Origin: Pinus tabuliformis
Taxonomy: Eukaryota; Streptophyta; Pinopsida; Pinales; Pinaceae
Direction: 5' to 3'
DNA: 64,000 nucleotides
NCBI GenBank assembly: GCA_031772625.1
Contig: CM062810.1
Coordinates: forward strand, 454,651,731-454,715,730
The translations under genes and the position numbers were made by a program. Below the pieces are notes generated by a model. That model worked only from the letters and a program-made list of their open reading frames with translations. It had not been told where the DNA came from and searched no databases. Shown here one piece after another: positions 20,698 through 33,148 of this stretch (positions are counted from its first letter, which is position 1; each line of letters starts with the position of its first letter).

Positions 20698-21187
20698 ACG
20701 CGTTATCATACGCATATTAGCTAGCTTTTGTGTATGTCATTTTGACTATTTTACGAGCCCACTGTACCGTGACTCTATCTTTATATTATGAATGCATTTT
20801 AATATAGGAGAAGACAATGTTCTTAAGTTCAATTTGTGATTGATTGCTGATTGACCGAGGTTGCAGAGGGCCCCTATACACCAAGGTTCTGTGATTGCTG
20901 TATAGTTTCATGCTTTCTTCCTTTATGTTACTGATGCCATAATTGTTTTCTTGTATATATTACACTGTTTATGGTATTCATGTTAGTTGTTGTCCATAGT
21001 TTCTTTTATACTTTCCAATGGCTGTTAACTGATCAATGTTTCTCTTTCAGGTTCTAATAGATAGCCCAGGAAATTGCACATATCTTTTTAATGACTAATG
21101 ACATGAAATTATCTTGTCCTTCTGCTGATTTATTTTCTTAAGTTCTAATTCCAACACTGTTTATTTCTTTCAGTTTTGTTTTGTTCA

Positions 21188-21532
21188 TTTACTTTTATGC
21201 AAGATAGATATTAGACTACTCATGTCATTTTCAATTACCTCCTATAGCCAGAGCGAGTAAAATGGTGAGGGATTGAAGTATGAATTCATAGTTTGATATT
21301 AGTTTATTTTTCTGCAAGTTAGTGATTAGATTACTCATGTCATTTTCAGTTACATCCTATAGCTAGAGTGAGTCGAATGGTGAGGGATTGAAGTATGAAT
21401 GTGTAGTTTGAGCTTAGTTTCATTTTATGCAATTTAGATATCAGATTACTCAATTTGTTTATGATTGCCTCCTATAGCCAGAGCGAGTCGAATGGTGAGG
21501 GGTTAAAATATGATTTGATTTAATATGATTTG
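21188..21532 (+). repeat. Three 115-bp tandem units in the C LTR
   Basis: Units begin at 21188, 21303 and 21418. Each contains 'cctatag' followed by an 'agagcgagtcgaatggtga'-like segment. The same three units lie in the 3' LTR at 32390, 32505 and 32620, so the triplication predates the insertion. They lie downstream of the TATA box and would be transcribed. Confidence 0.85.
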
Positions 21533-21950
21533 GTTTACTTTGCTTACAGTTTTTGAATTGCTTCGAGTTCAGTTTTTATTTTTATACAGTAGCAAGGATA
21601 CTGGGTTTCATAGTCACTAGCTCACTATTTGGTACATTTTGATTTTCTTTTAGTAATTGATTTCACCATTGCAAGTTTTAGAACCTTTTTGAGAACTTTG
21701 AAGTTTGGAAATCATTGTATAGGTCACCATTGCCTTGAACACTTATATCCATACTTGACTTTTAATTTTTCCATCTCATATTATGGAATCAACAAAAGAT
21801 AAACCCAAAAAGAAACCAAAAACCATAAAAGACAAAGAAGTAAGAAATCGGTTATCTTGCATATATAGTGCACTTCACTTCAGCAGTTTACGACTCCCGG
21901 ATTAACAACTTATATAGCAATTTAGGACACAGTAAATTGACCAAACATTT

Positions 21951-21968
21951 TGGCGCTGTTGTCGGGGA
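21951..21968 (+). other. Primer-binding site of element C (tRNA-Asp type)
   Basis: TGGCGCTGTTGTCGGGGA differs at two bases (both C to T) from the tRNA-Asp primer site, three bases after the LTR end. Confidence 0.85.
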
Positions 21969-22200
21969 AGTGAAACTAGGTAGGCAATTTCTTAAAAAAA
22001 ACAAGAAAATTTCAAGGAAGGTAAAAATTGATAACTTCTCAAAGTATGCTCTCCTCTTGAACCTAGTGTGATCTGGAGGATTAGAAAAGAGAGTTATTGG
22101 TTTAATAATTTCTTGAGTATGCTCTCTTCTTGCACCTAGAGTGATATGGAATATTAGAAAGAGAATTATTAACCCAACTTGAAGAAAAATAAAAGATGAC

Positions 22201-24334
22201 ATGCATAGAGCAAGAGATTCTAGGGGAAGGCTTATAGCTAAGCCCAAGAGTTTGATTTTTACAACTCCATCTACTTCAAGGTATAGACAAGATACACCTC
22301 CATCATCTCCAACTCACACTCCTAGCCTTAGGATTCTTGGAGTTCAAGAGGCAGTAGCTGAATTAGGAGACTCTCCCACACTATCCACCGAATCTGAGTT
22401 AGGAAAAGACCCTTTCTTTACTTCTACAAGAAAACACATTGTAATTGAGGAAAATCTCTGAGGAAACTATCATGACAGAGGAAGTAGTAAACGGATTTCG
22501 AGGAGGTAGAGGTAAAGGTAGAGGAGGAGGAAACAATGGAGGAGGTAGAGGTAACAATGGGGGAAATATGGATGGATATAACTCATTTGGATTTCCTATA
22601 GTTGATGAGGAATCTCGAACAACAATGAAAAACATCTCACCATCTATCCTCCCAAACTTTTATCGGTTGCAAAGTGAGGATCCTGAAACATTTCTAATTG
22701 AGTTTGAAGTCATATGCCGAAGTTATTATTATATGGAAGACTCTCAAAAACTCAAATTATTTCCTTCAACATTGAAGGGAGCTGCTCTAAAATGGTTCAT
22801 GGGATTAGTTACTCAATCTATTAGGACTTGGAATTATATGAAACAAACATTTTTGGATAGATACCTGGACTATTGTATGCCCACCAATCATAAGGATGAG
22901 GTATTCAAAATGGTGCAAAAAGAAGATGAAAACTTGGAGGATTTACTTGAAAGATTTCAATACAACCTGAAAAGAGCAAAAATGAATAACTTAGATGAGG
23001 AAACCTTCAAAGCCCTTCTATTAAAAGCCATTAGAGATGAATGGATAGATATTTTGAACATGATGGGAAAAGGAGATATATCTCAACTTCCACTTCATGA
23101 TATATCAGAGCTATGTGTCCATCTCTTAGGGGGAAAATCTAAAATTGGGAAAGGGCCTAGAGATCCTTCTCTCATTAGAGCAAACAAATCTGCAACTGGA
23201 TCAGTAAGTTGGGCTGAGATTGGAAACATGCTTGATGAGTTCAAAATTGATATTTTAGGGAGTCTTAATGAGCAACTAGACACCCTTAAGATACAAAACA
23301 AGTAGAAAGCAAAAGCTGAAGCTTTAGCCATCTTTTGTCCAAAATGTAGGAAGAAACATGCTCTAAGGGAATGCCCCTTGGATGCAAAAGTTGTAGAAAC
23401 ATGTGTGATTTGTTCAGAAAGCCATGAGACCAAGGATTGTCCTTCAATTCCTGGGCTCAAAGTTGTCTTTCAAGAAGACCCAAATTCAATTGAGTCTCTC
23501 TATTTTGTTTCAAGGAGACCTTGGCAGGGGCAACAAAATCAAGGGTTTAACAACCCCACGAACTTTCAACCCCCACCAAATTGAAATCCTTGGCAACAAC
23601 CTTTGTCCCAACCTCAAAATCCATTTAAATCATGGGTACAAGATATGCAAAATCCTTATGGGAGATTTTATTAATTTTATCAATATCCTCCATCTTTTCA
23701 AAACCAACAAGCTCCACAACTTCCAAATCAAAATCCACAACTTTCATTGCCATTTCCACAACAACAACAAGCTTCTCAACAGAATCCAAATTCCCAACTC
23801 TTGCTTCCATTCCAACAGAAGACAAATCAACTACCTTCCCAACCATTGCCAAATCCCAATAATAAAAACCCTCAAAATTCTTACATGGTAGAAGGACAAA
23901 ATTTTCCTACCTATATGATTGCCCCTCTTAATGATGTAAAACTCAGATCTGGTAGAGTTACAGAAAAGCCTTCTATAGATGCTCAAAAGCAAAGAATTTC
24001 TGAGGAAGATTCTCTTGAAGCCAATAAAGGTTCTGAAGCATCTCTTCAAAACCAAAGCACTCAAAAAGAAAAAGAAAAAGAGTCAACCCCCACAACTCCT
24101 ATAGTTGAGAAACCTACATCTTCATCCACACCTCCTTTTCCTGAAAGATTACAAATTGATAAAGGAGTGGAAAAACAAATCTTGTTACCTGACTATGATT
24201 TCCTAGATGAATTAAAGAATGTCTATATCAAGATTCCCTTGCTACAAGCCATTAGAGAAATTCCTATTCTAACAAAAAGAATAAAGGAGTTGAGTCTCAA
24301 AAGACCAGGAAGGAAACCAAGAGATACAAGAAGA
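22201..24334 (+). pseudogene. gag: Element C gag
   Basis: The N-terminal 80 residues are open from ATG 22201 in one frame. At about 22445-22460 the reading shifts to the frame that holds all the rest. The second part starts with an Arg/Gly-rich stretch, then the Gag core (MKNISPSILPNFYR to YLDYCM) and two zinc knuckles near 23338 and 23400 (C-x2-C-x3-H-x4-C each), then a Gln/Pro-rich linker ending in IPLLQAIREIP. In-frame stops: TAG 23303, TGA 23582, TAA 23672. The 23582 stop stands before Pro-Trp and could be Trp or Arg. The RGG-like segment has no counterpart in B or D. Confidence 0.88.
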
Positions 24335-26662
24335 ATCCACTTGGTAGGAAAAATTGCAGATATCATGATGGGAAAAATTACCATGCAAAAGTATGTAGAT
24401 CCCGGTAGTCCAATTGTCAAAACACATATCGATGGGGTATAAATTCCAAATAATTTGATTGATTTAGGGGCTGCTATCAACATTATGAGTAGACAGACTA
24501 TGGAACAGCTAGAACTTCCTAATCTTCTTTTTACACCTACACTACTGCAACTTGTAGATCGATCAATTATCAAACCGTATGGTGTATTAGAAGACATTTC
24601 GGTCTCCTTATATTCTTGGGAATATCCAGTAGATTTCATGATTTTATCTCCCAAGAGTAACCTAGGAGGGCACCCACTCATCTTAGAAAGACCTTGGCTA
24701 GCCACAGCTGATGCTTTTATCAGTTGTAGATCTGGGGATATGTATATTTATAATGGTAATTCAACAAAGAAATTCAATCTATATCCTCCAGCAAAACAAA
24801 TTACAGAAGTAGGAGATAATGAATGGGTCGATGATGAGGACACTATAGAACCTATTTTTACCATTTCTGAAATCAGTGAAGATAGTCAAATTTTGAACAC
24901 ATCAGAAAACTTTGAAACATCTTCAGAATATGACCACACACAATTTTAGTTAGATTCTGACATTAAGTATCTATCATCTAGACAAATGTCTCTTTACTCT
25001 ATGGAAGAGTTTGGTAGTTCCGCCAGTGAGATCTTTCTAGGTAAAACATTGAATATCAACAAAAACATGGAAAAATCACAAAAGGGAGAGCTAACCAAAA
25101 TCTTGCAAAAACATTCTACTGCATTTGCATGGGAGTATATTGATATGAAAGGTATTGATGCTAAGACTTGCATTCATCACATATACATCGAGGAAAATAG
25201 TAGACCAATCAGACAACCTCAGAGAAGGATGAATCCAAACCTTAGGGAGATAGTGAAAGAAGATCTCCAAAAACTACTCAACGTAAACTTCATATATCTA
25301 ATTTTAGATAGAAAATGGGTTTCTCGTTTGGTTATAGTACCTAAAAAGAATGGTAAATGGAGGGTATGCATTGATTACAGGGAATTCAATAAAGAAATTT
25401 TGAAGGATCACTTTCCTTTACCCTTTATCGATCAGGTATTAGATACTCTATAAGGCTAAAAGTACTTTTCATTTTTGGATGGTTTTAGTGGCTATAATCA
25501 AATTCAGGTAGCACCTGAAGATCAAGATAAGACCACATTTACCTATCCATGGGGAAATTTTTCTTACCGAGTGCTTCCTTTTGGATTATGTAATGCACCC
25601 ACAACATTTCAAAGGGCAGTACTAGGAATATTTTCTAATCTAATCCATGATTGTGTAGAGGCCTATATGGATGATTTTACAGTTTATGGTGATTCATTTG
25701 AAGATGCATTAGAGAATTTGGAAAAAGTCCTTATAAGATGTAAAGAAACAAACCTTTCATTGAGTCATGAAAAATGCTTTATGATGTTTATTGAAGGTAT
25801 TGTTTTGGGACATCATATTTCAGGAGATGAGATTGAAGTTGATAGATCAAAAGTTGAAGTCATCTCCAAGTTGCCTATTCCAAATTATCAAAAAGATGTT
25901 AGAAGTTTTCTGGGATTTACTTGGTACTATATAAGATTTATAGAAAACTTCACCAAAATAGCATCTCCACTCTTCAAATTTCTGACAAAAGACTGTGAAT
26001 TCAAATGGGATCCTGATTGTCAATCAGCATTTGAAACTTTGAAAACAAGAATATCTGAAGCACCCATTTTGAGAGGGCCAAATTGGAAACTTCCTTTCCA
26101 TATTTCTACAGATGCTTCAGATATAGCTCTAGGAGCTGTGTTGGGTCAAAAGGATTTAGTTCCTTATCCCGTTTACTATACGAGTAAAAATTTGACTTCC
26201 ACTGAGTTGAGCTATACTGTGACTGAAAAAGAGTTCTTAGATGTTGTTCATGCAATCAATAAGTTTAGACATTATATAATAGGCTATGAAACTTTTGTCC
26301 ATACTGATCATTCTGCGATTAGATATCTAATGAACAAACCTGTTACTAATGGCAGAGTTACAAGATGGCTCTTACTTTTACAGGAATTCAATATTACTGT
26401 ATTGGATAGACTAGGCAAACAAAATACAATAGCTGATTTCTTGTCTAGGATCCAAAATACTGACGAAGATTCTCCTGTAGAGGATAAGTTTCCAGATGAA
26501 TATTTATTTGCAGTAACTACTAAGACTCCTTCGTATGCAGATATTGCTAACTATTTGGTTACAGGGAAGCTACCTACACATCTATTTCCCAGTGAAAAAA
26601 CAAGAATTATTTAGGATAGTTCAAAATATTCATGGATTTCTAACGAATTGTTTAAAACAGGG
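24335..26662 (+). pseudogene. pol: Element C protease, reverse transcriptase and RNase H
   Basis: This continues the gag frame. The protease has D-L-G-A-A with catalytic Asp codon 24461-24463. RT has VPKKNGKWRVCIDY, FLDGFSGYNQI, LPFGLCNAP and Y-M-D-D at 25664-25675. RNase H has S-T-D-A-S, T-E-K-E-F and H-T-D-H-S-A. Stops at 24440 (TAA), 24947 (TAG), 25451 (TAA), 25457 (TAA) and 26612 (TAG) break it, with no frameshift found. The two close stops at 25451 and 25457 replace Ala and Lys of the family and are not explained by single C-to-T changes. All catalytic residues survive. Confidence 0.92.
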
Positions 26663-27862
26663 CCAGATTGTGTGATCAGAAGATGTGTTCGGGAAGATGA
26701 AATTCCTGACATCCTCAAGGCATGTCATGATGAACCATGCGGTGGGCACTTTGTTGACAAAAGGATGGCCTATACAATCCTTTCTTTAGGATGCTATTGG
26801 CCTTCCCTCTTCAAAGATACAAAAGAATATGTCAAAAGGTGTGACAGCTGCCAAAGATTAGGGAAACCGACTCTTTCAAATGAAATGCCATTACAACCAC
26901 ATGTACTCATTGAACCCTTTGAAAAATGGGCTTTAGATTTCATTGGACCCATTAATCCACCATCTAAACAGAAGAAGTATATATTGGTATGCACTGATTA
27001 TGTCACTAAATGGGTAGAAGCCAAAGCATTACTTTCTTCTACTGAAAATTCAGTTGTTAGTTTTCTTTATGAAGATATTTTTACTCGCTTTGGTGTCCCA
27101 AGAGAAATTGTGACAGATCAGGGAAGTCAATTTACATCCAACATGATGGAGAAGTTGATGGAAGGATACAAAATCAAGAACAGAGAATCTACTCCTTACC
27201 ATCCACAAGAAAATGGCCAAGTGGAGTCTTCAAACAAAGTTATTGAAAGCATCATCACCAAAACTATTCATCTACACAGAAGAGATTGGGCAGAAAGGCT
27301 TCGTGAAGCCTTATGGGCCTACAGAACTACATGGATGAATGCAACAGGACATTCTCCCTATGAACTTGTTTATGGGAAAGAAGTCCTGCTCTCCATTGAG
27401 TTTCAAGTCAAAACTTTCAAGATGGTAGTTCATTTGGGGATGGATCTATCATAATCCCAAAAGCATAGAATGGAGCAATTGAATGAGCTAGATGAGATCA
27501 GACAAGAAGCAATCTTAAGAATTGATCTAGTTCAACATCAAAGAGCTAAGTGGCATGACAGATACATCAAAGAGAAAAAGTTTCATGAGGGATATTGGGC
27601 ATTACTATTTGATTCCAAGTTTAAAGACTTCGAAGGTAAATTTTAGGCCCATTGGCTTGGGCCATATGAGATTGACAAAGTCTTTAGCAATGGAGCAGTA
27701 AGAATCAAGACCATTGATGAATTTCAAACTCCTCTTATTGTGAATGGCCACAGATTGAAAATTTATCATAAGCCACTCTCAAAAGAGGAATTTGTCAAAA
27801 TGTTTCAAGAGAATTCTGCAATAAGGCTAGTGAAGAAGAATCCTTCATCCCCACCAACCTAG
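26663..27862 (+). pseudogene. pol: Element C integrase
   Basis: Same frame, ending at TAG 27860-27862. The zinc domain is complete (H-D-E-P-C-G-G-H and C-D-S-C). The core has Asp in A-L-D-F-I-G-P, Asp in V-T-D-Q-G-S-Q-F and Glu in V-E-S-S-N-K-V. The C-terminal domain has W-L-G-P-Y and V-N-G-H-R-L. Stops at 27452 (TAA) and 27644 (TAG) truncate the C-terminal domain. Integrase would insert the element DNA. Confidence 0.92.
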
Positions 27863-27921
27863 CCTTTGTTTCGTTCTGTTAAAGAAAAGAAAAAATAATA
27901 AATAATAAAAAATAAAAAAAT

Positions 27922-28010
27922 TGTATAAGCCTGAAAACCAATCACTGATTGACAGTCTTATACAGAAAATGTAGAGTGAAAATCAGGGACACCTGACACT
28001 CTATATTTTC
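27922..28010 (+). other. Two A-bulged hairpins downstream of element C pol
   Basis: First: TGTATAAG 27922-27929 pairs with CTTATACA 27957-27964, then CTG/CAG after one mismatch, then AAAA (27934-27937), inner CAATC/GATTG around the loop ACT. Second: GAAAATGTAGAGTG 27965-27978 pairs over 14 positions (one G-T) with 27997-28010, then AAAA (27979-27982), inner TCAGG/CCTGA around GACA. They begin 60 bases after the pol stop. The design equals that of B and D with unrelated stem sequence. Confidence 0.75.
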
Positions 28011-29029
28011 CAAAAAAGAAAACCTCTCCTTCTTTTCCATTTTCACTTCACTTCATTTCCATCCCACTCCATCTCCATTTCATATTCATTTCACTCCACT
28101 CCATTACATCTCACTCCATCTCTTCCATCTCACTCCATTTCATCAATAAATGTCCCTTTCATGACCATTTCCATTCTGTTATTTATTATCTAACTATCTT
28201 TATTCATCCAAGTGGGTGTTGTGTCAGTTTCCGCAGCTGAAATCAGTTTCCACAGCCAGAAGCAGTTTCTGCAGCCACCACTCTATTTTTGAAATTTACA
28301 ATTAAGATGTTAGTGCAATAATCATGAAAATGCAGGTATGAATGAGCATATGCTATGAAGACATGGAGCATCTACAAACATCAATAAGGAGCAGTTGATT
28401 AAAGGCTAATGGACAACAAATGACAAGGATTCTAAGGTATGAGCAAAACTTTCTTTCAAATAGTAGTCAAAGGCACAATTTTGCATAGTTATTAAACCTT
28501 AAAGCTCCACTATATGCAATGATTATCACGATAGCTCCATTACCCATTACCATTACACGACATTATTCCATAAACCATGCATTTATTCCCTAAACAGTCT
28601 CATGATTAATTTTCGGGTTTAACTCGTAGTTGACTGCACTTTCACACTCAATTTGTAATCATGAGATGTGACCTATTTCGTTACAACTCCTCTCCATCGC
28701 ATTTTTCACAACCATTCCATAAACGTGTAACATCTCGTACGCAGCCATTCAATTCAAAATTACAACTTCACTTCACTACCATGCCATTTTGTTAAAGCCA
28801 CGGCTACATTACCACCTCGTTCACATATTTGAACTCACCTCGGTTGCTCATCCTCTGTTTCCTCTTACAGTTCCTGGACACTCCCATTACTTGTTATCCA
28901 TCTTCCAATTGCAACCACTATTTTTTTGCCATAAACCCTGCAACCTAGCCATCTTACCTCTGCTAAACCCTCACACATAGTTGAATTTCAGTTTAATTTC
29001 AAATAGAGGAAAGGATGGGATGATTACTA
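28011..29029 (+). other. Element C spacer between pol and ORF3
   Basis: No gene seen. 28030-28145 is a degenerate pyrimidine-rich stretch of CACT/CCAT words. Three 19-base repeats starting CAGTTTC lie at 28225, 28244 and 28263. The rest is AT-rich with no recognised feature. Confidence 0.5.
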
Positions 29030-31229
29030 ATGGCAGAACTGGAAGGACCTAAGTTCTTAGAAGGTTACCCTCAAGTAAAAGATTTGCTGAAGAAAGCAAA
29101 ATGGCTACGCTTCATTCAAAAATTTAAGGGCCATAATCAGGAGGTAACAAAAGCATTTGCAAGGTCTTTCAACAACCAGATGGTAGAAATTGGAGACCTG
29201 AAGTTCACGGTCACTGAAACATCAATAGCAGCTGCCACAGACTTGCACCAGGAAGGTGAGCGTTGGTTTAAAAACAAAAGTGTGGATGAGCAGGCATGGA
29301 GAATTACATTACGTAAGCCAGGTATGGACATTACTGTATTTACAAAAGGAATTCCTGTTCATGCATTAAAAGAAGAATGGGCCAGCTTACTATTAATCAT
29401 TCAAAAGTTCATCACTTGTGAAGGCCGCTTTGGATCAATGTACATGAAACATCAATCGCAGCTGCCACAGACTTGCACCAGGAAGGTGAGCGTTGGTTTA
29501 AAAACAAAAGTGTGGATGAGCAGGCATGGAGAATTACATTACGTAAGCCAGGTATGGACATTACTGTATTTACAAAAGGAATTCATGTTCATGCATTAAA
29601 AGAAGAATGGGCCAGCTTACTATTAATCATTCAAAAGTTCATCACTTGTGAAGGCCGCTTTAGATCAATGTACATGTATCATACTAAGTTATTGATGAAC
29701 TTCTTAGAGAATCAAACCCTTAATCTGTCTTATTTCTTACTGCTGAGTTTGAAAAATATGAGCACCACAGTCCAAAATAACATAGGAGACATAGAACCTC
29801 ATTTATATCATCATGGACTTGTGAGGATTCTCATTGAAGACCAACTGAAGAAAAACAAAGATACCTGGGAACGGTTCTTAGCAAGAAATTACTTTCAAGA
29901 GCCATCTGAGGCACCTAAAAGAAGTACACCAAAGACACCAAGAAGAAGTAGGAGAAGGAAAAAGGTTCCATAATCCAAGACTCTCCTATTAGCAAAACTA
30001 AAGAAGTTGGTCAAAAAAAGAAGGAAGAAAGAACTAAGTTATTGATGAACTTCTTAGAGAATCAAACCCTTAATCTGTCTTATTTCTTACCGCTGAGTTT
30101 GAACAAGATGAGCACCACAGTCCAAAAGAACATAGGAGACATAGAACCTCATTTATATCATCATGGACTTGTGAGGATTCTCATTGAAGAACAACTGAAG
30201 AAAAACAAAGATACCTGGGAAAGGTTCTTAGTAAGAAATTACTTTCAAGAGCCATCTGAGGCACCTAAAAGCAGTACACCAAAGACACCAAGAAGAAGTA
30301 GGAGAAGAAAAAAGGTTCCATAGTCCAAGACTCCTATTAGCAAAACTAAAGAAGTTGGTCAAAAAGAGAAGGAAGAAAGAACTAAGGACAGAAAACAGAG
30401 GAAATTGAAAGGAAAAAGGAACATAGAAGATGTTTACCAATCACTAGAGCCATCTATAGAGGAAGACTATCAAAAATTTTCTGAGAGACTAGTGCATCTT
30501 CAAAAACAAGCTGCTACAACCAAGAAGAAAGAAAAAGGAAAACAGAGCATGGAAGAAGAGAGTACTAGCCCACAATATTTAGGAAGAAGCAGAAGGCTTA
30601 GAGGAAATTGGAGGAAAACACAAGTAAAAGGACCCCATTTCATTGACTTGGGTGGGGAAACGCCCGATAGACGTCCAGCTAGCCGTAGTCCACCTCATTC
30701 TTAGCTAAATATTGAAACCAGTCCTACAGATGTTGATGTAAGTCCTTCTCGGCCAGAATTAGAAAGCAGTCCTCCTCCTCAACAAGACTTTGAAGTCAGC
30801 CCAAAGAAAACACCCAAAATAGATCCAAGTCAGCAAGAGGTGTATAATTACCTCGAATCCTTAGAAAAGATAGCTGCAGGCCCGAGAACATCAACCACTT
30901 TGCCTCACATAGCACAAGATGCACAAGTCCAATCCTTGAAACAATAAGTGTTTGAATTAGAGGTTCTAAACAGGCACATTAAACATGAAAATGAAGAATT
31001 AAAGGAGCAAAGCAAAGTGGAAAAAATCATTCATGATAATACTATGATACATTTGGGGCTATGGCATAAGAAGAACAAGAAACTAAAGAAAAATTAGAGA
31101 AAGTTGAGCAGGGAATTAATCAATCTCAAATTCAGATGTTTGATAAACAAACCCAGGATGGTGGTAGCACCAAGAAAGAAGAGAAGAGGACTGGATGTAC
31201 TAACAGAGGCTTCAGAACCTATGTACTAA
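29030..31229 (+). pseudogene. Element C ORF3 with two internal duplications
   Basis: It starts at ATG 29030 (MAELEGPKF) and the last in-frame stop is TAA 31227-31229. The domain matches ORF3 of B at F-I-T-C-E-G-R-F and H-H-G-L-V-R-I-L-I-E-D, followed by a basic tail and a predicted coiled coil (about 30945-31060). Two tandem duplications break it: 230 bases (29216-29445 repeated from 29446) and 350 bases (29683-30032 repeated from 30033). Each shifts the frame, and the later parts are in exactly the frame that removing them would explain. Stops at 30702 and 30945 also interrupt. No membrane segment seen; function unknown. Confidence 0.75.
29216..30380 (+). repeat. Two successive tandem duplications in C ORF3
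   Basis: Copies of the first (230 bases) are 29216-29445 and about 29446-29675. Copies of the second (350 bases) are 29683-30032 and 30033-30380. Both pairs are nearly identical, so the events are recent compared with the LTR divergence. Confidence 0.9.
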
Positions 31230-31250
31230 AGGGGGATGACTAAAATTTTG

Positions 31251-31288
31251 GTTGCATGAGGACATGCAACACCTTCACAGAGAGGGTA
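31251..31288 (+). other. Pre-LTR hairpin and purine tract of element C
   Basis: GTTGCATG 31251-31258 pairs perfectly with CATGCAAC 31263-31270 around the loop AGGA. Eighteen bases follow, with the purine-rich CAGAGAGGGTA ending at the LTR. Another purine run, AAAGGGGG, ends ORF3 at about 31228-31235. Confidence 0.75.
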
Positions 31289-33148
31289 TGTTGAGTCCCA
31301 AACTTGCATCTTGCCTATACACCTTTTTAGCCTTTTTTTCCAGTTACCTGAATCAACAAGTTGTCAAATCATTGCATATTAGTTTAAAAAGAACATATAA
31401 AATGGTTTCCTAACTATGTCTTGTCACTCCTGTTTGATCTAGATTTTTTCTCAGTCAGCTGCGGAATCTTTTCACTTTCCACAGCCAGCTCAACATTCCG
31501 TAACCTTTTTGTTGAAGTCTATGTTACAGGTGTCTACTGGAGAATCCGGCTACATGGGAAAGCTTAAAATGATGTGGACATGGAACGTGTCCCCTTGGTT
31601 CAGCTGAATCACTCACAAAAGGCCATGGTCAAGGATAGTCAAAGCGGTGGTCAACCTAAGAGTTTTACGGTGGCAGAACTCTATTTTTCACCATGTGAAG
31701 GCTTGCGTGGCAAATTCCTCAATCTCAGGAGGCGTGCTAACACTTGTTGACTGCTCCGTGAACCAAATCTAATAGCCACCACTCCTTTGATTTAATTGTC
31801 ACAACTACCATATTGCTAGATTTCCGGACGTGGTTATTCACGTGTCTGTTTAGCAGCGCAGAATTTAGGAAGTAGTTGTATCATCCTTAGTTATAAATAA
31901 CGCGTTATCATACACATATTAGCTAGCTTTTTTGTATGTAATTTTGACTGTTTTACGAGCCCACTGTGTCGTGACTCTATCTTTATATTATGACTGCATT
32001 TTAATACATAAGAAGGCAGTGTTCTTAAGTTCAATTTGTGATTGATTGCTGATTGGCCGAGGTTGCAGAGGGCCCCTGTACACCAAGGTTCTGTAATTAC
32101 TGTATAGTTTCATGCTTTCTTCCTTTATGTTACTGATGCCATAATCGTTTGCTTGTATATATTACACTGTTTATGGTATTCATGTTAGTTGTTGTCCATA
32201 GTTTCTTTTATACTTTCCAATGACTGTTAACTGATCAATGTTTTTCTTTCAGGTTCTAATAGACAGCCCGGGCAATTACACATAGCTTTTTAATGACTAA
32301 TGACATGAAATTATCTTGTCCTTCTGCTGATTTATTTTCTTAAGTTCTAATTCTAGCACTGTTTATTTCTTTCAGTTTTGTTTTGTTCATTTACTTTTCT
32401 GCAAGATAGATATTAGACTACTCATGTCATTTTCAGTTACCTCCTATAGCCAGAGCGAGTCGAATGGTGAGGGATTGAAGTATGAATGCGTAGTTTGATA
32501 TTAGTTTATTTTTCTGCAAGTTAGTGATTATATTAATCATGTCATTTTCAGTTACCTCCTATAGCTAGAGAAAGTCGAATGGTGAGGGATTGAAGTATGA
32601 ATGTGTAGTTTGATCTTAGTTTCATTTTATGCAATTTAGATATCAGATTACTCATTTTTTTATGATTACCTCCTATATCCAGAGCGAGTCGAATGGTGAG
32701 GGGTCAGAATATGAGTTGATGTAATATGATTTAGTTTACTTTGCTTACAGTTTTTGAATCGCTTTGAGTTCAGTTTTTCTTTTTATACAGTAGAAAGGAT
32801 ACTGGGTTTCATAGTCACTAGCTCACTGTTTGGTACATTTTTATTTTCTCTTAGTAATTGATTTCATCATTGCAAGTTTTAAAACCTTTTTGAGAACTTT
32901 CAAGTTTGGAAATCATTGTAGAGGTCACCATTTCCTTGAACACTTATATCCATACTTGACTTTTAATTTTTCCATCTCACATTAGGGAATCAAAAAAAGA
33001 TAAACCCAAAAACAAACCAAAAACCAAAAACGAAAAAGAAGTAAGAAATCGGTTATATTGCATATATAGTGTACTTCACTTCAGCAGTTTACAACTCCCG
33101 GATTGATAATTTATATAGCAATTTAGGACACACTAAATTGACCAAACA
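31289..33148 (+). repeat. 3' LTR of element C (1860 bases)
   Basis: It matches the 5' LTR from end to end, with TATAAATA at 31892-31899 and 115-base units at 32390, 32505 and 32620. It is followed by TAAGT. Confidence 0.95.

Larger units (their letters stand above)
20087..21947 (+). repeat. 5' LTR of element C (1861 bases)
   Basis: It starts TGTTGAG and ends CAAACA three bases before the primer site. It matches 31289-33148 along its whole length. It contains three tandem 115-base units (from 21188) and a TATAAATA at 20690-20697, 603 bases in, the same offset as in the 3' LTR (31892-31899). Confidence 0.95.
20087..33148 (+). mobile_element. Element C: complete 13 kb Ty3 retrotransposon with gag-pol and ORF3
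   Basis: LTRs at 20087-21947 and 31289-33148 start TGTTGAGTCC and end CCAAACA. The flanks are GAAGT (20082-20086) and TAAGT (33149-33153), a 5-bp target duplication with one change. Inside, in order: primer site, gag-pol in one frame, two A-bulged hairpins, ORF3 with two internal duplications, pre-LTR hairpin. The first 92 bases of the two LTRs differ at eight places, so the insertion is not recent. Protein and LTR-end similarity place it with H, and more distantly with B and D. Confidence 0.95.
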
